Shown here one piece after another: positions 52,858 through 62,053 of a stretch of 64,000 bases of DNA; position 1 is the first letter of the stretch, and each line of letters begins with the position of its first letter. The stretch spans positions 6,129,001 to 6,193,000 of the forward strand of contig NZ_CP017147.1 of assembly GCF_001741865.1 (NCBI RefSeq), written 5' to 3'. The position numbers were made by a program, and so were the translations under genes. Source of the stretch: Bosea vaviloviae. Its GTDB lineage: Bacteria > Pseudomonadota > Alphaproteobacteria > Rhizobiales > Beijerinckiaceae. Below the pieces are notes generated by a model. That model ran no database searches and was not told where the DNA came from. It saw nothing but the letters and a program-made list of their open reading frames with translations.

Positions 52858-53472
52858 TCACACCATCCCCACCGTCTTCAGCTGCTGATATGCCTTCAGG
52901 ATCTCCTGGAGCGTGCCTTCGCGCGAACGGTCGCCGCCATTGGCGTCGGGGTGGAAGCGCTTCACCAGTTCCTTGTAGCGCGCCTTGATCGCGGCGGAAT
53001 CGGCCGTGATGTCGAGATTGAGAGCCTCGAGCGCCTTCCTGGCGACAACTCCGACGCGCGGCTCCGGATTGGCCGCCTCCTGGGCGCGCCGGGAGCCGAA
53101 GATGTTGAAGCCGTCCTGTACATCGGCCTCGCCACCACCGGCCACGCGCCCGCGCTGCGCCATCCGCGCCGCCTTGGAGTTGACGCCGAGCTTCCAGGTC
53201 GGCCGATGGCCGATCTCCTCCTGCTTCGCGTAGGCGGCCAGCGCCTCGTCATCCATGCCGGCGAAATAATTATAGGTCGCGTTGTAGGCCTTCACATGCT
53301 CCATGCAGAACAGGAAGAACTTGCCCTCGCGGCCACGCCCTTGGGGCGCGCGGAATTCGCCCACCCGGGAACAGCCGGCGTGGTCGCAGCGGGGCGCATC
53401 GGATTCCTCGACCGCTTCCGCCTCGGAAGGGCCGATCCTGATACGGTCGAAAAGGCGTGAGTTGAAGTTCAT
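52858..53472 (-). CDS. J-domain (DnaJ-like) protein with N-terminal Cys/His cluster
   Basis: This 204-residue protein has the J-domain at the C-terminus (about residues 145-203), with the HPD motif in RFHPDANGGD, so it should stimulate a DnaK ATPase. The N-terminal half has CDHAGC and FCMEH, a possible zinc site. This inverted layout differs from DnaJ, CbpA and DjlA but resembles small alphaproteobacterial J-proteins. It is convergent with ecm and divergent from the BolA gene 97 bp away. Confidence 0.87.
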   Translation of the reverse strand: MNFNSRLFDRIRIGPSEAEAVEESDAPRCDHAGCSRVGEFRAPQGRGREGKFFLFCMEHVKAYNATYNYFAGMDDEALAAYAKQEEIGHRPTWKLGVNSKAARMAQRGRVAGGGEADVQDGFNIFGSRRAQEAANPEPRVGVVARKALEALNLDITADSAAIKARYKELVKRFHPDANGGDRSREGTLQEILKAYQQLKTVGMV

Positions 53473-53569
53473 GCTCGAATGGTTATGAGACGCGCAATCG
53501 GAACCGGCAAGTGCGGCGCAACATGCACCAGCCGATCCCTCCTATGACGACCGGAAGAATGTCGCGATC

Positions 53570-53842
53570 ATGACCGCAATGGCTGAACGGATTACCAAGA
53601 AGCTGGAAAGCGCCTTGTCGCCGCAGCGCTTGAAGGTGATCGATGAATCGCACCAGCATCAGGGCCATGGTGGTTGGCGCGAAGGCGGCGAGACGCATTT
53701 CAGGGTTGATATCGTGTCGGAAGCCTTTTCCGGCAAGAGCCGGTTGGAGCGTCACCGCCTAGTCAACGCCGCGCTGGCGCAGGAGCTGGCGGATGGCGTG
53801 CATGCGTTGGCGATCGTGGCTCGCGGTCCCGGCGAGGCGTGA
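53570..53842 (+). CDS. BolA-family protein
   Basis: This 90-residue BolA-like protein contains VIDESHQHQGH and RVDIVSEAFSGKSRLERHRLVNAAL, the class-defining helix-loop with conserved His residues. BolA proteins bind 2Fe-2S clusters with monothiol glutaredoxins and affect morphology and iron-sulfur trafficking. A second ATG at 53579 is possible. The neighbouring J-domain gene is divergently transcribed, a common alphaproteobacterial arrangement. Confidence 0.92.
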   Translation: MTAMAERITKKLESALSPQRLKVIDESHQHQGHGGWREGGETHFRVDIVSEAFSGKSRLERHRLVNAALAQELADGVHALAIVARGPGEA

Positions 53843-53863
53843 CACCGCCCTCTGGCCGCGCTT

Positions 53864-54262
53864 TCAGGGCGTGATCAGCCTGATCGACGGAAAATAGCTT
53901 CGATAGCGCGTCGGGTCGCGGGTGAGGAGCGGTAGTTGCGCTGCAGCAGCGTGCGCACCGATGAAAAAATCAGACAGAACGCCAGTGCGTGTTCCACCTG
54001 AGGAACGGTAGCGGCGATAGGCCTTCCCCGCGAGAAACAAGGCGCCGCGCGGCATCTGCAGCAACTCCACCCGAGCGTAACTCAACGCCTCGTCAACCGC
54101 ATCGACCGTCTCAAAACGGACCGACAGCTCCGAATAGATGACATCGTTGATGGCGAGCCCTCCAGCAAGCGCCAAACGGTCGAGTTGATTAGCTGACCAG
54201 CCCGCCCATCGCGGGTCGTCGGTGAAGGGATCGAACAGGATATTGCTGTCGACGAGCGTCAC
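53864..54262 (-). CDS. vapC: PIN-domain toxin (VapC family)
   Basis: This 132-residue putative ribonuclease starts at GTG 54262, immediately after the antitoxin stop. Acidic PIN residues are visible in TLVDSNIL, NDVIYSELSVRF, LSDFFIGAHA and LTRDPTRY, forming the usual metal site. VapC toxins cut tRNA or rRNA and are neutralised by the co-expressed antitoxin. The family is clear. The target is not known. Confidence 0.88.
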   Translation of the reverse strand: MTLVDSNILFDPFTDDPRWAGWSANQLDRLALAGGLAINDVIYSELSVRFETVDAVDEALSYARVELLQMPRGALFLAGKAYRRYRSSGGTRTGVLSDFFIGAHAAAAQLPLLTRDPTRYRSYFPSIRLITP

Positions 54263-54496
54263 TCAGTCGTCGCCACGCAACATCGCCATGAGTTCGTCGG
54301 TGCTGGGACCAGGCCCGGCTATCCCACGAAGAGCTTCGAACCGGCTCTTCGGCTCCGCTCCGTCGACCTTCCGAAGCGTGATTTTGCCGTCAGTCTCCAT
54401 CCGGAAATCGACAGCGCTTCCCGGAACGATACCGAGCCGATCGCGCACCGGCTTCGGGATCGTGACCTGGCCCTTGCTTGTGACAGTCGTTGCCAT
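54263..54496 (-). CDS. vapB: AbrB/SpoVT-type antitoxin (VapB-like)
   Basis: This 77-residue swapped-hairpin DNA-binding antitoxin starts MATTVTSKGQVTIPKPVRDRLG, the AbrB/MazE signature, with a C-terminal acidic segment (STDELMAMLRGDD) that probably plugs the toxin site. It starts at 54496 with AGAGG upstream. The toxin gene follows without a gap. A GTATTAC/GTAATAC dyad just upstream is a likely autoregulatory operator. Confidence 0.87.
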   Translation of the reverse strand: MATTVTSKGQVTIPKPVRDRLGIVPGSAVDFRMETDGKITLRKVDGAEPKSRFEALRGIAGPGPSTDELMAMLRGDD

Positions 54497-54506
54497 GGCA
54501 GCCTCT

Positions 54507-54534
54507 GTATTACTAACCATCCGGAAGGTAATAC
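54507..54534. promoter_or_regulatory. Dyad operator candidate for vapBC
   Basis: GTATTAC and GTAATAC form a perfect 7-bp inverted pair 14 bases apart, ending 11 bp before the antitoxin start. The AT-rich dyad stands out in high-GC surroundings and suits binding by an AbrB-type antitoxin dimer. Confidence 0.55.
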
Positions 54535-54575
54535 CTCGCCATCTCTCACACAAACCCGCGCCGGCTTGGGAGCTC

Positions 54576-55769
54576 TCAGCTCTCCGCCCGCTCCGGGGTG
54601 AACGCATAGACCACCGCCGCTCCCAGCAGCAGCGCCGCAAACCCCCAATGCAGGTTGGCGAAGGTCGTGGCCGCGTCGAAGCCTGAGGCGCGCTGGGTCG
54701 CGATGAACCAGCCCGAGCCGGACTGGAGCAACGCCGCGCCCGAGATGAACAGGAAATTCACCGCCGTCATGCCGCGCCCGAGCAGGTGAGCCGGGAAGAA
54801 GATGCGCGCATGCGCCATCAGGACAGCATAGGTGAAGCCGACAGCTCCGATCGCCGAGAACAGCACCACGGCCAGCGCAGCCGAGGAGCCCCCTGTCAGC
54901 GCCAGCAAGGCGAAGGCGACCGCCGTCGCGACCGTGCCCCAGAGCACCAGCGGCTTGACCCGCCCGACAAATTTTTCGAGCCCGCCATAAAGGAAGGCGC
55001 CGCCGACCATCGCGAGCGCCATCGCGGTCGCGGCATTGCCGGCGGTGATGGCGTCGAAGCCATGGACGTCGCCCATGAAGGGAGCGATCCACAAGCCCCG
55101 CGCTGTCGCCACGATGGCGTAGCCGATCAGGGTGATCGGCGCGAGCAGCCAGAGCGGCCGCAATCGCAGGATACTGGCGAGCCCCTCGACCAGGCCCTCA
55201 GCCTTGCCGGAAGCGCTTTCCGCCCGTGGCGGATCGCGCAGCAGCATGGCGGCCAGCAGCGTCGCAACCAGGAAGCATGCCGCCATCACCAGCATCGCCG
55301 TCCGCCAGCCATAATGCGCCGAAGCCAGCGCCAGCGGCCCGGCCGCGAGGATATTGCCGAGCGAGCCGAGGCCGATCAGCACCGAAGTCAGGAAGGCGAA
55401 GCGCGCCGGCTCCGCCGTCCGTGCGAACAGGAACAGCGAGGCCATGAAGATCGGCGCGCAGCCGATGCCGATCAGCGCCATGGCGAACGTCCCCGCCAGG
55501 GCATTGCTCGCCATGGCAAAGAGCACCGCGCCGACCGAGCCAACCGCCATCGCGACCGAGACCGTTCGCCGCGGTCCAAGCCGGTCGAGCGCCCAGCCGA
55601 TGGGGAATTGCGAGACGGCGAAGGCGATGAACCAGGCCGCGCCGAGAAAGCCGAGTTCGCGCGGCCCTATCCCCAGATCCGCCATCACCGGGTTGGCGAT
55701 GACGCTCAGGAACGACCGGTAAAAGATCGAGAGGAAATAGGCCGGCAGCAGCGCGAGGAAGACGGTCAC
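54576..55769 (-). CDS. Major facilitator superfamily transporter
   Basis: This 397-residue permease from GTG 55769 has about 12 hydrophobic segments and the loop 2-3 motif DRLGPRRTVSVA. The open frame extends into the thiolase gene, but GTG 55769 lies just after that gene's stop and begins VTVFLALLPAYFLSIFYRS, a natural first helix. It may be an uptake or efflux carrier. The close spacing to the thiolase gene (25 bp) suggests co-transcription. The substrate is unknown. Confidence 0.85.
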   Translation of the reverse strand: MTVFLALLPAYFLSIFYRSFLSVIANPVMADLGIGPRELGFLGAAWFIAFAVSQFPIGWALDRLGPRRTVSVAMAVGSVGAVLFAMASNALAGTFAMALIGIGCAPIFMASLFLFARTAEPARFAFLTSVLIGLGSLGNILAAGPLALASAHYGWRTAMLVMAACFLVATLLAAMLLRDPPRAESASGKAEGLVEGLASILRLRPLWLLAPITLIGYAIVATARGLWIAPFMGDVHGFDAITAGNAATAMALAMVGGAFLYGGLEKFVGRVKPLVLWGTVATAVAFALLALTGGSSAALAVVLFSAIGAVGFTYAVLMAHARIFFPAHLLGRGMTAVNFLFISGAALLQSGSGWFIATQRASGFDAATTFANLHWGFAALLLGAAVVYAFTPERAES

Positions 55770-55794
55770 GGCTCGAACAAGTGTCTCGGCCGCG

Positions 55795-56964
55795 TCACTT
55801 GATCCGCTCGAGCACCGAGACGTAGTTGGCGACCGCCGCCCCGCCCATGTTGAAGATGCCGCCGAGCTTGGCGTCATGCACCTGCATGCCCTCCGGCGCC
55901 TCGCCGACGAGCTGCATCGAGCTCAGCACATGCATCGAGACGCCGGTCGCGCCGATCGGATGGCCCTTGGCCTTGAGACCGCCGGAGACATTGACCGGCA
56001 GCTTGCCGTCCTTCTGGGTCCAGCCTTCCTTGATCGCGCGCGCGCCGTCGCCTTGCCGGGTCAGGCCCATCGCTTCGTATTCGATGAGTTCGGCAATGGT
56101 GAAGCAGTCATGCGTCTCGACGAAGGAGAGATCGTCGAGCGTGACGCCGGCCTGCGCCAGCGCCTGCTTCCAGGCCACGGTACAGCCGTCGAACTTCAGG
56201 ATGTCGCGCCGCGACAGCGGCAGGAAGTCCTGGACATGGGCCATGCCGCGGAAACCGACGGCGCGGCGCATGCCCATCGCAGTCTCCTCGTCGGCCAGCA
56301 CGATCGCTGCCGCGCCGTCAGAGACCAGCGAACAGTCCGTGCGCTTCAGGGGACCGGCGACGTAAGGGTTCTTCTCGCTTTCCTCGCGACAGAAGGCGTA
56401 GCCCAGATCCTTGCGCATCTGCGCATAGGGGTTGTCGACGCCGTTCTTGTGGTTCTTGGCCGCGATCATCGCCAGCGCGTCCGACTGGTCGCCATGGCGC
56501 TGGAAATAGGCGGCCGCGATCTGGCCGAAGACGCCGGCAAAACCGCCGGTCGTCTCGCCCTCCTCCTTGAGATAGGAGGCCTTGAGCAGGAACCTGCCGA
56601 TATCGGCGGAGGGCGTCTTGGTCATTTGCTCGACACCGACGACGAGCACGATCTTGGCATCACCCGCCTTGATCGCGCGCACGCCCTGATGCACCGCGGC
56701 CGAACCGGTGGCGCAGGCGTTCTCGACGCGGGTGGTCGGCTTGAAGCGCAGCGCCGGATCCGCCTGCAGCACGAGCGAGGCGGTGAAATCCTGCGCCGAG
56801 AACCCGGCATTGTAGTGCCCGAGCACGATCTCATCGACCTGGTCGGCCGTGATCCCGGCATCGACCAGCGCGTCGGTGGCGACCCGCACGATCAGGCTTT
56901 CAATGGTCTCGGCATCCTGCTTGCCGAACGGCGTGTGGGCCCAGCCGACGATCGCAGCGCTCAT
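55795..56964 (-). CDS. Thiolase-family protein (acetyl-CoA acetyltransferase-like)
   Basis: This 389-residue thiolase-fold protein has a nucleophile Cys in ENACATGSAAVHQG, FVETHDCFTIAELIEYEAMG, and the C-terminal GHPIGATG with the active-site His. The His-to-HDCF pattern places it with the SCP-x/lipid-transfer-like thiolases rather than classical FadA/PhaA, so it may act on branched or sterol-side-chain acyl-CoA. It is probably in an operon with the MFS gene downstream. Confidence 0.87.
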   Translation of the reverse strand: MSAAIVGWAHTPFGKQDAETIESLIVRVATDALVDAGITADQVDEIVLGHYNAGFSAQDFTASLVLQADPALRFKPTTRVENACATGSAAVHQGVRAIKAGDAKIVLVVGVEQMTKTPSADIGRFLLKASYLKEEGETTGGFAGVFGQIAAAYFQRHGDQSDALAMIAAKNHKNGVDNPYAQMRKDLGYAFCREESEKNPYVAGPLKRTDCSLVSDGAAAIVLADEETAMGMRRAVGFRGMAHVQDFLPLSRRDILKFDGCTVAWKQALAQAGVTLDDLSFVETHDCFTIAELIEYEAMGLTRQGDGARAIKEGWTQKDGKLPVNVSGGLKAKGHPIGATGVSMHVLSSMQLVGEAPEGMQVHDAKLGGIFNMGGAAVANYVSVLERIK

Positions 56965-57130
56965 GACGTTCTCTCCTTAAAGACCAGCTTTTCAGTCTAA
57001 GTGCGCTTCGCAAGCGCACCCTGCAAGCCGGCAGAAGCGCATTTCTACCGTGCGCGGAAAGAGGGGCCACGATGCGGACCTTGAGATGGGTCTTTCCGTC
57101 TCTTTGCCGATCGAAATCGGAACGAAGACG

Positions 57131-58036
57131 TCAGGAGATCGCCAGCAGCAGCAACGCGCCAACGCCGAGAACGATCAGCGCCATTCCCACCAGCTCGCGC
57201 CGGCTCGTGCCTTCCGCGAAGATGCGGCGCGAGGCGATCTGCGCCAGCGGCACCTCGATCAGCGCAAGCGTGCGCACATTGGCGGCGCTGGTCAGCGAGA
57301 AGCCGATGAACCAGCATTGCGAGGCGGCAGCGCCCAGAAAGCCGGCCGAGAGCGAGCGGCGCCAGTTGCGCAGGCTCAGAACCAGGGCCGGGCGGTTCGC
57401 GACCAGCATGTAGAGCGTCAGCAGCACGGTCTGGAGCGTCAGGCCAAGCGCCAGGATCGTCGTGGCGCGGATGAAGAAGCCGCCCTCCGGCAAAGCCTGG
57501 ATCGCGCCACGAAAGCCGATGGCCGAGAGTGCGAAGAAGGCTCCCGACCCGATGCCGAGCACAGCCGGGCGCATGCCCGCCGCGGTCAGCTTCTGGCCGG
57601 GCTTCCAGGATACGACGATGACGCCGATCGTCGCGACAATGATCGCCGCGAATTTTCCCCAGCCGAGCGGATCGCCCAGCAGCAGCGCCCCGAAGATCGC
57701 CACCTGCACGGGCTCAGTCTTGGTGTAGGCGGTCGTCACGGCGAAGGAATGCGTGCGCATTGCCGCCAGCATCAGCGCGGTCGCGGCGATCTGCGCCAGC
57801 GCGCCGCCGAGCGCGAAGGCAAGCACCTTGCCGTCGATCCCCGGCGGCAGCCGGGCCGCGACGAGGCAGACCAGGACCAGAAACAGCAGCGCAAAGGGCA
57901 GGCCGAACAGGAAGCGCACCTGCGTTGCACCCACGACGCCGATGATGTCGGTCAGGGAACGCTGCGTCAGATTGCGCGCGGTCTGCAGGAGCGAGGCCGC
58001 GATCGTCGCGGGAATCCAGAGAAGGGCGAGGCTCAC
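57131..58036 (-). CDS. DMT-superfamily (EamA-type) transporter
   Basis: This 301-residue membrane protein starts at GTG 58036 (VSLALLWIPATIAASLLQ). Ten hydrophobic segments are arranged as two EamA-like halves, for example VAIFGALLLGDPLGWGKFAAIIVATIGVIVV closing the first half and a C-terminal REL VGMALIVLGVGALLLLA. Members export amino acids or other metabolites. The substrate is unknown. It is unrelated by operon to the second DMT gene at 59857. Confidence 0.83.
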   Translation of the reverse strand: MSLALLWIPATIAASLLQTARNLTQRSLTDIIGVVGATQVRFLFGLPFALLFLVLVCLVAARLPPGIDGKVLAFALGGALAQIAATALMLAAMRTHSFAVTTAYTKTEPVQVAIFGALLLGDPLGWGKFAAIIVATIGVIVVSWKPGQKLTAAGMRPAVLGIGSGAFFALSAIGFRGAIQALPEGGFFIRATTILALGLTLQTVLLTLYMLVANRPALVLSLRNWRRSLSAGFLGAAASQCWFIGFSLTSAANVRTLALIEVPLAQIASRRIFAEGTSRRELVGMALIVLGVGALLLLAIS

Positions 58037-58223
58037 GCGGCGTAATCCATCACGAGGTTGCAGGCCTTTTGGACCCCAGGCCGCGACTAGGCAAATCGCT
58101 CCGCTCCGGGTAGGTATGCGTCTGCGGACGGACGAAAACCTCCGCCGTCTCGAAAATGCCGCACGCGTCGCGTTGAACCCGCCAGTCTCCGTCTCCGCGT
58201 CCCCACAGGTTCAAGACCGCACG

Positions 58224-59846
58224 ATGATCTCATCCCGCTTTGCCGCCGTCCTCGCCTTTGGCCTTCTCGCCGGCCCCGCAGCGGCCGGCACCAGCCTCGT
58301 GATCGACGCCTCCAGCGGCGCGGTTCTCTCCGCCGAGAATCCGAGCCAGGCCTGGCACCCGGCTTCGACGACGAAGATGATGACGACCTATCTCGCCCTG
58401 AAGGCGGTGCGCGAGCGGCGGCTCAGCCTGGAGACCGCGATCCCGGTCTCGAAGCTTGCCGCCGGCCAGCCGCGCGTCAAAGTCTATATCAAGGCCGGGC
58501 AGGAGATCACGCTCGACAACGCCTTGCGCATCATGCTGGTCAAATCGGCCAACGACATCGCCTATGTCATTGCCGAGGGCGTCGGCGGCAATGTCGAGAC
58601 CTTTGTCGGCATGATGAATGCGGAAGCCGCGCGGCTGGGCATGCGCGACACCCGTTTCACCAATCCCAATGGCTGGCACAGCCCCGAGCAGCAGGTCAGC
58701 GCGCGTGATCTCGCAATCCTCGCCATGGCGCTGATGCGCGAATTCCCGGATTACTCAGACTACTGGAACACGCCCTCGGTCCAGCTCGGCAAGCAGGTGC
58801 TGAACAACACCAACGGGCTCGTCGGCCGCTATTCCGGTATCAACGGCATGAAGACCGGCTTCGTCTGCGCCTCGGGCTTCAATGTGGTCGCGACCGCGAC
58901 ACGTGGCGGCCGCACCTTGATCGCAGTCGTGCTGGGCGCACTCTCGGGCGCCGAGCGCACCGTGAAGGCCGCGCAGCTGCTGGATGAAGGTTTCGGCAAA
59001 TGGGGCGGCCTCGGCTACGACGTTGCCTCCCTTCCCGCCAGCGGAACCCGTGCCCCCAATATCTGTGACGATGTCCGCCGCAAGGGCGGCGGAGCTGCGC
59101 TCGCCGACGATGTCGACGTTTCCGGGCCGATCTCCGCTCTGACGATGGCGGGCGGGGTCGGCGGCAACGCCGATGGCGCCGGCGACCGTTTCCTGGCCAT
59201 GAGCCCGCAGCCGCGCGCGACCGGCGCCATGCTGTCGCGCGCGCCGTCGGGCCGCATCGTGCTGGGTCCGCGCGCCGAGACCACGCCCGTTCCCGTCGCC
59301 TTCGGCCGCACGGCGGGCTCGGCTTCCGCCCCGCTGGCGGCCAATGCCACGGGCCGGCCCGACAGCCAGTTCGCGCGCGGCGCGGCACCGGTGATCGCAC
59401 CCGACAAGCCTGTCGCCGCCAGCCTGTTCGGCGGCGGCACGCCGGGCCTGTTCAGCGACTCACGGCCCCGCACAGCCTCCAGCAATGGCGGCATCCCGGG
59501 AGCGACCACCGCCTTCGCGCCGACAGGTGGCGCGGCGCAACCGCCGGCCGATGCCTTCCAGGCCGGACCTCTGAAGCTCCAGGGCGCCGTGCAGCCGGGC
59601 AAGGCAACGGCCTCGAGCCTGCGCCCCGGTGCAGCTTCCGGCATCAAGCCCGCAGCCCGCCCGCCGGCCAAGCCCCTGCTCGCCAAATCCAAGGCCGACA
59701 GCAAGACCGATCCCAAGACGGAGCCCAAGAGCGAGACGGAGAAGGCCAAGCCCAGCGCGGCCGCAGCCAAGCTCCAGCCCGCCAAGCCGCCGGCGAAGAC
59801 CAAGGCTACGCCTGCGCCCAAGCCCAAGCCGAACGACGACGCCTGA
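58224..59846 (+). CDS. D-alanyl-D-alanine carboxypeptidase (DacF/DacC-type low-mass PBP) with long C-terminal tail
   Basis: This 540-residue periplasmic serine peptidase trims the terminal D-Ala of peptidoglycan stem peptides. A Sec signal (FAAVLAFGLLAGPAAAG) follows the ATG at 58224, which fixes the start. Catalytic motifs are STTK (48-51), SAN (108-110) and KTG (210-212). From about residue 280 onward the chain is a disordered Ala/Pro/Lys tail ending KATPAPKPKPNDDA, making the protein longer than a typical 380-residue family member. The tail may bind wall or membrane. Confidence 0.9.
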   Translation: MISSRFAAVLAFGLLAGPAAAGTSLVIDASSGAVLSAENPSQAWHPASTTKMMTTYLALKAVRERRLSLETAIPVSKLAAGQPRVKVYIKAGQEITLDNALRIMLVKSANDIAYVIAEGVGGNVETFVGMMNAEAARLGMRDTRFTNPNGWHSPEQQVSARDLAILAMALMREFPDYSDYWNTPSVQLGKQVLNNTNGLVGRYSGINGMKTGFVCASGFNVVATATRGGRTLIAVVLGALSGAERTVKAAQLLDEGFGKWGGLGYDVASLPASGTRAPNICDDVRRKGGGAALADDVDVSGPISALTMAGGVGGNADGAGDRFLAMSPQPRATGAMLSRAPSGRIVLGPRAETTPVPVAFGRTAGSASAPLAANATGRPDSQFARGAAPVIAPDKPVAASLFGGGTPGLFSDSRPRTASSNGGIPGATTAFAPTGGAAQPPADAFQAGPLKLQGAVQPGKATASSLRPGAASGIKPAARPPAKPLLAKSKADSKTDPKTEPKSETEKAKPSAAAAKLQPAKPPAKTKATPAPKPKPNDDA

Positions 59847-59856
59847 GCCACAGGCC

Positions 59857-60759
59857 TTGACCGCCGATCGCGACCGCGCCGCCAGGCAGCACGGGTTCCT
59901 CTTCGCCCTCGGCTCGGCGGCCGCGTACGGCACCAATATCGTCAGCGCCCAGATCGCAGGACAAGCCGGCCTCAGCGGGCCGCTGCTGGTATTCTACCGC
60001 GTCTTCCTGATGCTGGCGCTCGCAAGCTTGGCCGCCCTGCTCTGGCGCGCCTCGCTCGCCGTGCCACGCGGCGAGCGCCGGGCCCTGGCCTTGTTCGGCT
60101 TCGCCAGCGCGGGGGTCGGCTGCGCCTATCTCTCCTCGGTCGCCTTCGTGCCGGTCAGCGTCGCCGCCGTCGTCTTCTACACCTTCCCGATCCTGATCAT
60201 CCTGGCCGAGCCCCTGCTCACCCCGGCCCGCTTCAGCCCGGACCGACTGGCGGTGGCGGTGCTCGCCTTTGCCGGGGTTGCGATGGTGCTCGGGCCGGAC
60301 CTCCACGGCCTCGACCCGCGCGGGCTCATGCTCGCGCTGGCGGCAAGCGTGCTCGCCGCGACGCAGTTCTTCGCTGCCAATGCCAGCCCCACGACCCCAC
60401 TGCTACCCCGCCTGTTCTGGTCACATCTGATGATCATGCCGATCGCCGCCGGCATCCTTGTCCTGACGGGCGGATTCCTGCCGCCCGGCGCGCTGGCGCT
60501 CGCGCCCGGCGCGGTCGCGGTGACGATGGGCGGCTACCTGATCGGCTTCCTGCTCCAGGTCCTGGCCCTGATGCGCGTCGCTCCCGGGAATGCCGGCCTC
60601 GCCTTCTGCGCCGAGCCGGTCTTTGCCGTCGCGGTCGCAGCCCTCATGCTCGGCGAACGCCTCGGCGCCTTGCAATATGCCGGCGGCGCCCTTGTCGTGG
60701 CCGCGATCATGGCTAATGTAATACTAGAACAAAATCGACGCCTCCTGGCGCCGGCCTGA
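59857..60759 (+). CDS. DMT-superfamily (EamA-type) transporter
   Basis: This 300-residue exporter-type membrane protein has ten predicted helices, with halves meeting near residue 150. It probably begins with TTG at 59857, 10 bp after the carboxypeptidase stop, because upstream codons only read through that gene out of frame. Motifs include VVFYTFPILIILAEPLL and NAGLAFCAEPVFAVAVAALMLGE, both typical of EamA proteins. The following CobW gene is 18 bp away. Confidence 0.83.
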   Translation: MTADRDRAARQHGFLFALGSAAAYGTNIVSAQIAGQAGLSGPLLVFYRVFLMLALASLAALLWRASLAVPRGERRALALFGFASAGVGCAYLSSVAFVPVSVAAVVFYTFPILIILAEPLLTPARFSPDRLAVAVLAFAGVAMVLGPDLHGLDPRGLMLALAASVLAATQFFAANASPTTPLLPRLFWSHLMIMPIAAGILVLTGGFLPPGALALAPGAVAVTMGGYLIGFLLQVLALMRVAPGNAGLAFCAEPVFAVAVAALMLGERLGALQYAGGALVVAAIMANVILEQNRRLLAPA

Positions 60760-60777
60760 AGCCAGAAGCCCAGACGC

Positions 60778-61929
60778 ATGACCGGCCCCGAGACCAGACC
60801 CGCCCCGATCCCGCTGACCCTGCTGACCGGCTTCCTCGGCGCCGGCAAGACGACGCTGCTGAACCGCCTGCTCAAGGACCCAGCGCTCGCCGAGACCGTC
60901 GTCATCGTCAATGAATTCGGCGAGGTCGCCCTCGATCACCTGATGATCGAGGGCGTCGAGGAGAACATGATCCTGCTCGCCTCCGGCTGCCTCTGCTGCA
61001 CGATCCGCGACGATCTCATCGTCACGCTGGAGGATCTGCTGCGCCGCCGGGACAATGGCCGGATCGCGCCGTTCCAGCGTGTGGTGATCGAGACGACAGG
61101 CCTCGCCGACCCCGCGCCGATCCTGAACGTGCTGATCAACCACCCCTATCTCGCCATGCGCTTCAAGCTCGACGGCGTGGTGACGCTGGTCGACGCCGTC
61201 AATGGTATGGCGACGCTCGACGCCCATGAGGAAGCGGTGAAGCAGGTCGTCGCGGCCGACCGCCTCATCCTGACCAAGGCCGACCTCGCCCCCAATGAGG
61301 CCGAACTCGCTCCACTGCGCGACAGGCTGGCCGCGCTCAACCCGGGCATCACCTTGCTGAAGCCGGATGCAGCGGCGCAAGCTCTCGTCGGTTCCGGGCT
61401 CTACGACCTCGCCGAACGCCCGCAGATGCTACGGCAATGGCTCGCCGATGAGGCTCTCGGCAAGGCCGATCACCATCATGGCCAGGACCATGCTCATGAC
61501 GGCCATGCTCATGACGACCATCACGGACACGGCCACGACCATCATCACGGGCATGAGCATCACGACGTGAACCGGCACGATGCCAGCATCCGCGCCTTCG
61601 CGCTCACAGCCGATACGCCGATCGCACAGGCGACCTTCGATCTGTTCTGGACCCTGCTGCGCTCGACGCATGGCCCCAAGCTGCTGCGATTGAAGGGGCT
61701 GGTGAACCTCGCCGAGCAGCCCGGGCAGCCCCTGCTGGTCCATGCCGTCCAGCAGATCCTGCACCCGCCGCTCCTGCTCGAGGCCTGGCCGGACGCCGAC
61801 CACCGCTCCCGACTTGTGCTCATCGTCAGGGATATCGACCCCAGCGTGGTGGAGCGGCTCTGGGCCGCCTTTCTCGGGCAGACATCCCGCGCCAGAGCTG
61901 CAGCCCCCGGCCATAATGTCACGGCCTGA
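60778..61929 (+). CDS. CobW/COG0523-family GTPase with His-rich metal-binding stretch
   Basis: This 383-residue G3E GTPase has Walker A GFLGAGKTT (18-26), the family metal motif GCLCC (69-73), ETTGLADP and LTKADL. Residues about 232-265 are a His/Asp/Gly-rich run (HHHGQDHAHDGHAHDDHHGH and onward) able to bind zinc, nickel or cobalt. The C-terminal CobW_C domain follows. Members insert or deliver metals to target enzymes. No cobalamin or zinc-uptake gene is adjacent, so the client is unknown. Confidence 0.88.
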   Translation: MTGPETRPAPIPLTLLTGFLGAGKTTLLNRLLKDPALAETVVIVNEFGEVALDHLMIEGVEENMILLASGCLCCTIRDDLIVTLEDLLRRRDNGRIAPFQRVVIETTGLADPAPILNVLINHPYLAMRFKLDGVVTLVDAVNGMATLDAHEEAVKQVVAADRLILTKADLAPNEAELAPLRDRLAALNPGITLLKPDAAAQALVGSGLYDLAERPQMLRQWLADEALGKADHHHGQDHAHDGHAHDDHHGHGHDHHHGHEHHDVNRHDASIRAFALTADTPIAQATFDLFWTLLRSTHGPKLLRLKGLVNLAEQPGQPLLVHAVQQILHPPLLLEAWPDADHRSRLVLIVRDIDPSVVERLWAAFLGQTSRARAAAPGHNVTA

Positions 61930-62053
61930 GGCAGGAGCCTTACGGCCCCATTCTTGAAGTCCTCCCGACCGGGGATTGCTCCCAACGCCGCGCCGTGCCG
62001 ATCCGGCACAAGCCCGCGCCAGGACGATCCAGCACAGCGGCGGGCAGGATCGG

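Noticed and set aside
60700..60777. Possible Zur box before the CobW gene (TAATGTAATACTAGAAC)
   Set aside because: Symmetry is poor and it lies inside the end of the DMT transporter gene. Not enough to call.
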